Origin: Lobosporangium transversale
Taxonomy: Eukaryota; Mortierellomycota; Mortierellomycetes; Mortierellales; Mortierellaceae
Assembly (NCBI RefSeq): GCF_002105155.1
Contig: NW_019028996.1
Location: 124,001 to 188,000 of the forward strand
DNA length: 64,000 nucleotides
Direction of reading: 5' to 3'
Shown: piece by piece, positions 56,701 through 64,000 of the stretch
Numbering within the stretch: the stretch's first letter is position 1
Layout of the letters: the number at the start of each line of letters is the position of its first letter
Translations under genes and position numbers: made by a program
Notes under the pieces: model-generated
The model's database searches: none
Told to the model about the DNA's origin: nothing
Seen by the model: only the letters and a program-made list of their open reading frames with translations

Positions 56701-57540
56701 CGGTAGTTCAGAACTACTGCTAGAGACAGGTACTGGAACTCGAACTTGGGCGAGGAATACAGAGGCATCAGGTTCCGAGGCAACGGTAAGGAAGTTAAGA
56801 GCAGATATGACGGAAGATCGCTGTCTAGGCTTCCTGTCGATGCCAGTGCAAGGCCACAAGACCGGGGTACCTTGGTATTCAAAATGCAGATCATTTGTTC
56901 GCCAATTGATGCGAGGGTTGATATCCGTCAGCCATGGTTTACCCAAAATTAGGTCGTATTTGGATAGAGGATAAACAATGGCGTTGATTTTATCCTGATA
57001 CGCGTTGCGGGCGAGGATGAACGTGGCTGTGTGCTGAGCAATTGTCTCGGTACCGTTGGGAAGAATGACAGGAATGGGTCTACCCTTAGTTAACGGAACA
57101 TGTGTGTTCTCGCAGAAAGAGGAACTTATGACATTGCCTTCGGCCCCTCCATCTACAAGAATGCGCGCAGGTCGACCATTCACTGCTCCAATGAAAGTAA
57201 GAAGTCGGCGAGAGTTTTTATGTTTGTCATAGGTAAGGCTGAAGGATTGAAGGCGAATTTCGTTACGACAATGAGAGTGGCGATTGGATGAACTAGGGGT
57301 AGATGAATGAGTGGAAGTGAGTGAAGTGGAAACAGTGAAAGGATCAGTGGAGGGGAAAATAGGGTCGGAGAGGGGATTGTTTTTTAGCAATGAGGAATGA
57401 GTAGGGGAATGGGGATCAGGATGAGGTGAATACTTAGAGAGTAGATGTAAGGAAGTAGATGCAGTGGGAGCAATAGAGTGATCAGAAAGGCGCATGGATG
57501 TTATATTTGTGCACAAAGGATTTTTATTTGTAGTCATCAA
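53798..57540 (-). pseudogene. Pol of the second Gypsy element, broken by one frameshift
   Basis: The first ORF (57540 to 54976) carries an aspartic protease with ARILVDGGAEGNVISSS (triplet DGG rather than DTG/DSG). It also carries reverse transcriptase ([37 protein letters not shown] near 56110) and RNase H (AVETDASGFAIGAVLFQT). Near 55205-55240 the coding sense moves to another frame, in which 55240-53798 encodes the rest. That part has an integrase zinc finger and core (SGHLGFDKTY...CEQCQRN; TMDFIVKLP; VSDRDSRFTG; SDGQTERANRTLEE) and a chromodomain ending KWLVLWKGYPLDEATWE. A one-base indel explains the break. Because the frame change lies inside pol, a programmed shift is unlikely. All other motifs are intact. 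Confidence 0.88.
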
Positions 57541-57611
57541 CTGTAACTGACCATGCCCTCTATTATCCAGGGCTTGAAGGCTGGGGCTAGAGGGGGCGAG
57601 GCAGGCCTGGT

Positions 57612-58583
57612 TTACTGCTCGCCCTCCTCTTTTCCCGACTCAGAAAGCGTATGGTCATTGTTTTCTATATTAAAGACAGAGGTGCGTTGGCATTGTTCGG
57701 CTCTATGACCTCGGTTCCGGCATCTGAAACAACGCCCCTCACGAACGCAACGTTCTCGTTCAGCTGCTGTGAGCTTGGGTAGCGAGCTTGGCTTGGAGTG
57801 GTTTCTGTTTGGTCGTTGCTGATGGAGAGAGGTGTACAGGTTGGCAACCAACATTCTCATGTTATCGAGATCCATTGGTGTAGGGCCAGAATTATTCTCA
57901 TGATGGGGTGATAAGGCGTTCGGGGCAGCGGATACAGGGGTGGCATCGATGGGATGTAGAATACTGTGGACAATGGTCGCCTGCTCAATGGCATCGTCCA
58001 ACGTCTCTGGCTGTCTAAGTCTTACCTGCTTGCTTGTTTCGGGCTCAAGGCCTAGCATGTATTTTTGCAAAGCAGAGTCTTTGTCGAGATTTGTAGCCAG
58101 ACGTAGGTGGCTTCTAAACTTGCTCGTATATTCTGCCACACTCATCCTTCCCTGGCGAAGTTTATCCAACGCTCGGCGAGCTGCATTCGCAGAATCTGGA
58201 GGGGTGAACTGACGGAGGAATGCTTTACGGAAGTCAGCCCAAGGTGTATCGAGATTCAACCCGGAATCTCTCCACCATGCCTTGGCTTCGCCATTGAGAC
58301 TGAGGACAGCGTATCGAACCCATTTGGATGGCGTGAGTGTGACAATAGTGTAATACTCCTCCAGGCTGTCGACAAAGTTTAAGGCTGCAACAGCGTTAAT
58401 AGCTCCTTCGTAAGGCGTAGGCTTCTGTGGCTTTAGGACCGTGGCGAGGGTTCTGGCTAGGTCATTCTCAGCGGCTTCGTTGGCTTTGGCAGTAGAGAGG
58501 GCCTGATTAAAAGCAGTAGCTATGGCTTCGCGAATGTTCAGAGGAAGATCGATGGACGAAAGGGCGTTATTCAAGTGTTCCAT
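57612..58583 (-). CDS. Gag protein of the second Gypsy element (323 aa)
   Basis: A retrotransposon Gag domain is evident (KWVRYAVLSLNGEAKAWWRD, WADFRKAFLRQFTPPD, LRQGRMSVAEYTSKFRSHLR, followed by helices to SKQVRLRQPETLDD). It is followed by a linker and one canonical CCHC knuckle, CFRCRNRGHRAEQC (C-x2-C-x4-H-x4-C). It is intact and starts 67 bp after the 5' LTR. The stop precedes the first pol Met by about 70 bases in another frame. Pol expression would need frameshifting or re-initiation. Confidence 0.93.
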   Translation of the reverse strand: MEHLNNALSSIDLPLNIREAIATAFNQALSTAKANEAAENDLARTLATVLKPQKPTPYEGAINAVAALNFVDSLEEYYTIVTLTPSKWVRYAVLSLNGEAKAWWRDSGLNLDTPWADFRKAFLRQFTPPDSANAARRALDKLRQGRMSVAEYTSKFRSHLRLATNLDKDSALQKYMLGLEPETSKQVRLRQPETLDDAIEQATIVHSILHPIDATPVSAAPNALSPHHENNSGPTPMDLDNMRMLVANLYTSLHQQRPNRNHSKPSSLPKLTAAERERCVREGRCFRCRNRGHRAEQCQRTSVFNIENNDHTLSESGKEEGEQ

Positions 58584-58650
58584 GGCGAGGGGTGAAATTC
58601 ATTGGTAATTGTAGTTCTCTGGGTGTGGTCGTGGTTTCCTTTGCTACCAA

Positions 58651-58845
58651 TGCAAAAGTCAAGGTAGTGTTCTAGGGGGATCTAAGGGTGCAATAAAGGT
58701 ATCTTTATTCAGGGGGAACTATGCTACAGAACTAGATAGAAAAGTAGACCTATTTATACTAGTTAATGTCCTGTTGCAAGGAATGCTCTAGAAATATGGG
58801 CGAAATACTATGTTGCACAAAATTATTATAGTGATTTCGCTTGCA
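58651..58845 (-). repeat. 5' LTR (element sense) of the second Gypsy element
   Basis: 195 bp, with a TATA-like ATAAATA in element sense and AATAAAG as polyadenylation signal. Confidence 0.92.
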
Positions 58846-59343
58846 GTAGGATACAACTTGGAGTTCTATGAGATGACCATACAGGCTGAGGGAGTATATA
58901 TTTTTAAAAAGTATGCAGATTGCTACTTGTTCAACAAAGCTGAGAACATGTTCCCACTTTGTAGGCTCCTTGAAATCCTTGAGGCAACAAAGGTACATGG
59001 TTTAAATATATTGTGATAGCGAATGAAGGCCGTACTATATCAAAACGTTGATAGTATTAACTCCACTCTGTAGATCATGGTAGAGAGGACTCTTATGAAT
59101 CTGCGAGCCGTCAAGATTGCACCATCAGATTCACCACTGGTACCTTTTAGTTGGCTTAGACCGTCTTTCGTCAAGCCAAGAAGGATATTGTTGCCAGATC
59201 AGAGTGTTCTTGTTAATAAAGTTCCATGGAAACTAACAACATCAGTCAATGATATACAAGCTAAGCTGCCGTTGTACTGTCGTCATCTAAAGCCAATCAA
59301 TAATTTCGAAATATTGACATTGTCATTCCTTTCTCCAATTTGA
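58846..59343 (+). pseudogene. 5'-truncated fragment of an unrecognised gene at the LTR edge
   Basis: Two segments, 58846-58992 and 59074-59343, join in phase across a GTACAT...CTGTAG intron. They encode YNLEFYEMTIQAEGVYIFKK, FNKAENMFPLCRLLEILEAT and then MNLRAVKIAPSDSPLVPFSW, RRILLPDQSVLVNKVPWK, ending at 59341-59343. The coding frame is open up to the very edge of the LTR, so the 5' part was lost. It is not found left of the element. I do not know the family; the style resembles lineage-specific, transposon-associated proteins of Mucoromycota. Confidence 0.45.
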
Positions 59344-59363
59344 TCTTGCTTGTCGACAATGTA

Positions 59364-60491
59364 TAGTGCGTGCCAAAACTGATGCAATAAATTGCATTTT
59401 TCAACATTTATTTCTCATTCTCCTTCTTCTTCTTTATGACCTTCCCTGCCACCACCGTTTCTCATTCTCATTTGTCTCACCTCCATGGATTCTCATCGTC
59501 ATAGCCATCATTGGCCTAATTAGCATTTAATTGCAATTTGCTTTCAGCCACTCATTGCATCTATTATGGCAGTTAGCAACTTCCTGTTTTTATTTATTCC
59601 TGTTACTTCTCATTTACCCTAACGATGTTCCCCTCATCCTCTTCGGCATACCGCAGTATAGTTTGTGTAATAATTCAGGAGGGATATGTGTCCATACGTC
59701 TTAGACTCTCTCTCAGAGGTCCCCCAATTCTTTGGCTTGTCTGGATAATAAACCAACTGCACCTTCATGTATGCCCAGATATTTTCTATTGGTTGATGAC
59801 AGGAGAGTTTGTGCAAGCGAAATCACTATAATAATTTTGTGCAACATAGTATTTCGCCCATATTTCTAGAGCATTCCTTGCAACAGGATATTAACTAGTA
59901 TAAATAGATCTACTTTTCTATCTAGTTCTGTAGCATAGTTCCCCTGAATAAAGATACCTTTATTGCACCCTTAGATCCCTCTAGAACACTACCTTGACTT
60001 TTGCAGTTTGCTGGCCATTCCATGAGAGTATCTTAGACTTTTGGATATAGATCATTGCTATTCTTCCGGTATGAATCCTACATGTAGCATTGTCCTGCTG
60101 AAAAAATTTTTGTCATTATCCATCACGTAGTAGTCCCTGGATATAAAAATATAATCCTTGAGAACGTCGAACTAGGTTACTGAATCCACCTTGTCTTGGA
60201 GCCAGCAGTCAACGCCTGGTCCTTAGTAGGTGATACAACCCCAGAACATCATTTTCCCTCCGCCACCTTGCCTTGTCTTTTTGATATGATGTGCTCGTAG
60301 AGTTTTATCCCATCGATGTTTGTAGTAGTACTTTCTTCCGCAGGACCCAACTCTGCCAAAAATGGTCTCATCTGAGAACATGACGTTCTTCCAGTCTTCT
60401 AGCGTCCAATCCCAAGTGATCCTTGGCAGAATTATATCGATCATAGATTTGCTTCTTCGTCAGACCAGGCTGCGTCTGTTTTACATATGCC
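59364..60491 (-). mobile_element. Tc1/mariner remnant, interrupted by a solo LTR and cut by a Gypsy LTR
   Basis: The left end TATAGTGCGTGCCAAAACTG (from about 59362) looks like a Tc1 terminal repeat next to TA. Minus-strand transposase pieces follow in several frames: LTKKQIYDRYNSAKDHLGL, then DWTLEDWKNVMFSDETIFGR and KMMFWGCITY (60444-60223), then QDNATCRIHTGRIAMIYIQK. After the solo LTR comes QPIENIWAYMKVQLVYY (59816-59634). Catalytic motifs SDE, QDNA and the IEN block are recognisable, but frameshifts make it inactive. The right end is missing where the putative Gypsy LTR at 60492 begins. Confidence 0.75.
59812..60005 (+). mobile_element. Solo LTR of the second Gypsy family inside the Tc1 remnant
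   Basis: 194 bp, TGCAAGCG...TTTTGCA, in opposite genomic orientation to the full element. A perfect 5-bp target duplication GTTTG sits at 59807-59811 and 60006-60010. Only a few differences separate it from the LTRs at 53579 and 58651, so excision by LTR recombination was recent. Confidence 0.93.
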
Positions 60492-61220
60492 TGTCGAGAA
60501 CCTAGGCTTAGGGCAAGGCAGAATGACCTTTTCCAGACTAGGCAGGTGGGTATGTAAGAGAGTAGGAGATATGTGAACAGGAACAAGGGTCAAGGAAAGC
60601 TTAGGAGTTTTATTCAAGATATCAGGTAAGGAACTAAACTAGGTGGGGAATGCGTCTCTATTTATATGTTATTCATGGGCTATGCTTATCAGTGAGTCAT
60701 AGGGCTGTATCTATCGATGACTCATGGGCTATGCTTATCGATGGGCTATGTTTATCAATGAGTCATAGGCTATGCTTTCACATGCTATGACTCAGACCTT
60801 AACCGAGCCGATGTGAGCCGAGCCGTGGTGGCGTTAGTTCGTGACTTGCTTGGCCTCGAATCACGTGGCGAGCTTCTGACTTGGTGGCTGGTATACGACA
60901 ACCTCCCTCTCTTGGGCTGAGCTCCGCGAAGCAAAGGGCGTGGCTTGTCAGGATTGCTTTTATGAAACCTATTCAGAAGGTCACCAGAGTTTTCAAGAAA
61001 CTCGATTGGTTCCCAGGATCTCTTGGAGACGGGGTAATCCTTCCAATGGACGAAGTAGTGTAAGTGACCACGAATGAACTTGGAGTCGAGAATAGTCTCA
61101 ACCTCATACTCCTTGGTTCCATCAATAATTAGTAGAGGAGCAGGCGGTGGAGTACGGCCTGGGATCTGATCTTGGTGATGTCGCTCTAGTAAGCTGACAT
61201 GGAATACAGGGTGGATTCCA
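60492..61220 (-). mobile_element. 3' fragment of a third chromodomain Gypsy element
   Basis: The minus strand from about 61217 to 60785 encodes the end of an integrase and a chromodomain (HPVFHVSLLERHHQDQIPG; LLIIDGTKEYEVETILDSKF; YFVHWKDYPVSKRSWEPIEF), then a basic tail and a stop at 60785-60787. The segment below it (60782-60492, TGTGAAAGC...CTCGACA in element sense) is plausibly its 3' LTR. That LTR includes degenerate tandem units of about 30 bp (GGGCTATGCTTATC-type, 60675-60795). Everything upstream of the integrase C-terminus is lost at about 61220. Confidence 0.7.
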
Positions 61221-61410
61221 GTGCTCCTAATCGGTACATTCGATTCAATACACCTTCGAACCGAAATCGAATTGACCAAGGTAAGGTTCATATCGAATCG
61301 AAACCGAATGAATATATATTGTCGAAACCGAATCGAATGTATCGAATATTCGATGCATTCGGTAAACCGAATCATTCGGTGCCTCGATTGTACCGATTCA
61401 ATTCATTTGA
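61221..61410. repeat. CGAAACCGAAT-rich repetitive segment
   Basis: 190 bp dense in ATTCGATT, CGAAACCGAAT and CGAATATTCG words in both orientations. GTACCGATT near the right end pairs with AATCGGTAC near the left end. It looks like a short inverted-repeat element between the Gypsy fragment and the Tc1 insertion. Confidence 0.5.
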
Positions 61411-61412
61411 TA

Positions 61413-61627
61413 CACTATCATGCAAAACTGATTCAATAATTCATTCCCATGTGCATTTCTTTTTTTCATTCCTAGAAACCGTATATGCATACACCACTCA
61501 TACTTTGGTTTAATAAAGCTCCCGTCTTCTTCTACGTCATAGTGATGCGTTGTGACATTAGCTTGTCTCATTTGAATAGCTAATGACTTTTTTGTTCATG
61601 CAGGTCATTGAATCAGTTTCACATGTG
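61413..61627 (+). repeat. Left TIR of the Tc1-like element
   Basis: 215 bp, ending ...TTTCACATGTG. Long for Tc1 elements, which often have 20-60 bp TIRs; IR/DR-type elements have about 200 bp. Confidence 0.92.
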
Positions 61628-61747
61628 GTCTAAAATGTTGCCCATGACAACTTTTGGACGTCATTTAATGCCAGTAAAAAAAGGACTTTTCTCTCTTTCC
61701 TTTATGAACACTTGCTTAACTCTCTCTTAACTATACCTTCACAGAAT

Positions 61748-62779
61748 ATGAGACCCACTCCACAAAGGAAAGTCAACGAAGCCAGGAGGTTAATGATGGG
61801 AGGCATGTCTACTAGAGAAACTGCTGCTAGTGTTGGTATATCAATAGCGACGGCCACCAGGATCTATGCACATAATAAGGAGCACATGCCAGTCAATAAA
61901 GGCGGTCGACCAAGGAAAGTACCTAGAGGTATCATGCAGTATCTTAAGGTGAACATGAAACGAGGTACACTCAAGTCTGCAGTTGAGGCCACCGTCAGAG
62001 CCAACCAGCTCATACCAGCGGCTGTTTCTGAGACCACCGTTAGACGACGGCTCAAGGAGTTAGGATTGACAGCAAAGAGGCGTGTACATAAGCCAGCTTT
62101 ACGTCGACGGCATATTAAAGCTCGTTTGCATTTTATCAAAAAGTATAAGGAATGGACTCTGGAAGATTGGAAAAAGGTTATTTGGTCAGATGAATCGAAA
62201 ATAAACCGAATCTGCTCTGATGGCGTGCAGTGGATCTGGGACGACAACCCGGGACGCCTCACTCGCAGGTCGGTGCAAGGCACTGTCAAGTTTGGGGGTG
62301 GTAATGTTAAAGTGTGGTCATGCTTCTCATGGTACGGACCTGGATACATTGCAAAGATTGACAATAATATGGACGCACAACTTTACATCAAACTACTGCA
62401 GGAGGATCTACAGATGTCGCTTGATGACTGGGGCCTAACTAAAAGCGATATCGTCTTTCAGCACGACAATGACTCGAAGCACACGGCGAAGATTGTTAGG
62501 AAGTATTTGGAGTCAGTACATCTGACAGAAGAGGAAGGTACACTTCTAGAGTGGCCAGCACAATCCCCTGACCTCAACCCTATTGAACACATGTGGGCAG
62601 AATTGGATAGGCGGCTCTCTAGGTATCCGGAGCGAGCTAAGAGCTGTGATGAACTATGGGAGCGAATATCGGTTGAATGGTACAGGATCCCAGTGGACTT
62701 CTGCCGCAAACTCATCATAGGTATCCATAAGAGACTCCAAGCTGTCAGTGATGCCCATGGTTGGAATACTATCTATTGA
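61748..62779 (+). CDS. Tc1-like transposase (343 aa)
   Basis: The ATG at 61748 (MRPTPQRKVNEARRLMMGGM) begins a two-helix-turn-helix paired-like DNA-binding region with a GRPRK AT-hook-like link (VNKGGRPRKVPRG). The DDE catalytic domain carries EWTLEDWKKVIWSDESKINR, then VFQHDNDSKHTAKIVRKYLE, then PAQSPDLNPIEHMWAELDRR. D and D and E are all present. The interval between the second D and the E is 39 residues instead of the usual 34, because of an Asp/Glu-Thr-rich insert (VHLTEEEGTLLEW). A CCTTCACAG just before the ATG could be a splice acceptor in the leader. No stops or frameshifts. Confidence 0.93.
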   Translation: MRPTPQRKVNEARRLMMGGMSTRETAASVGISIATATRIYAHNKEHMPVNKGGRPRKVPRGIMQYLKVNMKRGTLKSAVEATVRANQLIPAAVSETTVRRRLKELGLTAKRRVHKPALRRRHIKARLHFIKKYKEWTLEDWKKVIWSDESKINRICSDGVQWIWDDNPGRLTRRSVQGTVKFGGGNVKVWSCFSWYGPGYIAKIDNNMDAQLYIKLLQEDLQMSLDDWGLTKSDIVFQHDNDSKHTAKIVRKYLESVHLTEEEGTLLEWPAQSPDLNPIEHMWAELDRRLSRYPERAKSCDELWERISVEWYRIPVDFCRKLIIGIHKRLQAVSDAHGWNTIY

Positions 62780-62829
62780 TGTAAGGTTATGCCTCACAAA
62801 AGAATAAAGATCTTTGGCCACCGAATGGG

Positions 62830-63044
62830 CACATGTGAAACTGATTCAATGACCTGCATGAACAAAAAAGTCATTAGCTATTCAAATGAGACAAGCTAAT
62901 GTCACAACGCATCACTATGACGTAGAAGAAGACGGGAGCTTTATTAAACCAAAGTGTGAGTGGTGTATGCATATACGGTTTCTAGGAATGAAAAAAAGAA
63001 ATGCACATGGGAATGAATTATTGAATCAGTTTTGCATGATAGTG
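62830..63044 (-). repeat. Right TIR of the Tc1-like element
   Basis: Reverse complement of the left TIR with one visible difference (CACACTTTGG versus CATACTTTGG). Confidence 0.92.
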
Positions 63045-63046
63045 TA

Positions 63047-64000
63047 TGAGCCTGAACACCTTTTATTCTCAGAGCAAGAGTGTAGAGTCTATAAAAAAAA
63101 AAGTATTTAAGAGGCCAGTGATTCCGATTCCTTGTTATCATGCAAGCAGTTAAAGATGTCAATACGGGGCCAAGGTCGATTATTAGACTGTCTGATTTAA
63201 TACGGTAACGCATGGAGAGGCAGTTAGAGCCATATGTTAAAAACAACTCTTTCTCTTACAGCTTCGCTGACTCCTTCTCATCTTTCTTCGCCTTTCATAT
63301 TTCAGCCTTCGCCCTTTACCAAGGTATAGATTTGTCTTCTGTATCCAGACCAACAGTGTACAAGGGAGAAAGCATTCACTATTTTACATGGGGAATATGT
63401 GGGCCTTATCAAACAATCGCCAGATTCAGCTGTTGTGGATTGGATGCACAGGCGTGGAGTATAAAGATAAATGGGTAGGATAAAGAAGTGCTATTTTTTA
63501 TTATTTTTACTTGAGGAAGCGAGTGCCTCGTTGCCCTAATAAACATAAACTAGAAACGAAAAGGAGATTGCGAGCGCCTCGTTGCTCCAGTAGACATAAG
63601 CTTGAAGTGAAAGGAGATTAATTGGAAAAGATCAATGGAGAGAGCGAGATTTATACGATTAATGAATGAATTAGGTGAAAGTAAGGATTAATTAGTGGGC
63701 AGAGATGAAAGAACAAGCGACAAGCAAATGCTTGTCACACAACAAGTAAACCTTCCTGTTGCAACAAGATTGGGCTTTATTTGAGACCGGTTCGTCGGGG
63801 AAAACAAAAATGTCGTGTTTCTTTCGACAAGCATGAGGCTGTGGTGTGCTATCGATCAGGCACATGTACTGGCAAACTTTTTTTTTTTTTTTTTCTTTTT
63901 TTTTCCATTCATTCATTCAAACTCGGACATTAGCTTTTTATTTTATTTTATTTTATTTTTTTTGCACTCCTTCTTTTAACGTTAATAACCTATCAACCAC
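63047..64000. other. Unassigned terminal region
   Basis: A plus-strand ORF around 63212-63478 (GESIHYFTWGICGPYQTIAR, then CCGLDAQAW) follows a good acceptor-like CTCTTACAG at 63260 and could be a coding exon, but I recognise no family. Downstream there is a diverged tandem repeat and, from about 63870, T runs and TTTTA repeats that may belong to the promoter of a gene beyond the window. Confidence 0.3.
63511..63622 (+). repeat. Diverged tandem duplication of about 55 bp
   Basis: GCGAGTGCCTCGTTGCCCTAATAAACATAAACTAGAAACG... is followed by GCGAGCGCCTCGTTGCTCCAGTAGACATAAGCTTGAAGTG..., with both copies ending in AAAGGAGATT. Confidence 0.65.

Larger units (their letters stand above)
53579..58845 (-). 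mobile_element. Second chromodomain Ty3/Gypsy retrotransposon, minus strand, 5.3 kb
   Basis: LTRs of 195 bp at 58651-58845 (5' in element sense) and 53579-53773 (3') differ by about one base, starting TGCAAGCG and ending TTTTGCA in element sense. After the 5' LTR comes TTGGTAGCAAAGG, a tRNA-type primer site beginning TGGTAGC, and GACGGGAAGGA precedes the 3' LTR. Gag and pol are separate ORFs; pol has a frameshift. The 5-bp flanks do not match (ACTGA on the left, GTAGG on the right), so the element probably arose by recombination between copies or was rearranged after insertion. Its own solo LTR at 59812 shows the family was recently active. Confidence 0.93.
61413..63044 (+). mobile_element. 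Apparently intact Tc1-like transposon with 215-bp TIRs
   Basis: 1632 bp flanked by TA (61411-61412, 63045-63046). The TIRs 61413-61627 and 62830-63044 start CACTATCATGCAAAACTG and differ by only about one base, the same length on each side. A single uninterrupted transposase ORF lies between them. Near-identical TIRs and an open ORF suggest recent activity. Confidence 0.93.

Overview
The window is eukaryotic and fungal. Genes are split by short GT-AG introns, intergenic and intronic DNA is AT-rich with many long poly(A)/poly(T) runs, and several products have fungal relatives (Sys1, a Tgl4/5-type lipase, a Pho80-type cyclin, an Rmd1/DUF155 protein, a single-exon METTL-like protein, an F-box/LRR protein). 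The gene style and transposon load (chromodomain Gypsy elements, Tc1, SWIM-domain TIR elements) suggest an early-diverging Mucoromycota or Mortierellomycota genome. That placement is inference; no taxonomic marker gene is present.

Layout. 1-40.98 kb is mostly gene space: the 3' end of a YME1-type i-AAA protease; SYS1 (minus); an NADP-dependent alkenal-reductase-like enzyme; a PA-TM-RING E3 ligase; a Tgl4/5-like patatin lipase; an RRM protein (minus); a Pho80-like cyclin; one TIR DNA transposon with a frameshifted SWIM-finger protein (25.3-28.7 kb); a DNA polymerase delta subunit 4-like gene beside it; an Rmd1/DUF155 protein; an F-box/LRR protein (minus); a METTL-type methyltransferase; and a six-TM membrane protein. 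I rebuilt the exon structures by splice-site and phase matching; exon coordinates are in each entry.

41-63 kb is a transposon graveyard that still holds young copies. In order it has: a solo LTR with its target duplication; a non-autonomous element with GTGCAAATAA-box TIRs; a tRNA-Met(CAT) gene; an unrecognised gene split by a poly(A)-tailed retroposed insertion with a 21-bp target duplication, itself split by an intact chromodomain Gypsy element (identical 170-bp LTRs, TSD CTATA); a nest of MITE/foldback elements; a second chromodomain Gypsy element with near-identical LTRs, a broken pol and no matching target duplication; a Tc1 remnant cut by a solo LTR of that second family; a fragment of a third Gypsy element; and an apparently intact Tc1-like transposon with 215-bp TIRs.

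Most notable. The intact Gypsy element carries, antisense between pol and its 3' LTR, an ORF for an acidic, coiled-coil, Cys-tailed protein of about 227 aa that I do not recognise. Other oddities: the Tgl-like lipase keeps the serine elbow but has Tyr-Gly-Ala where the family has Asp-Gly-Ser; both Gypsy proteases have non-canonical active-site triplets (DPG, DGG); the Tc1 transposase has a DD39E spacing; and the poly(A) retroposon and the Gypsy element form a datable nested insertion.
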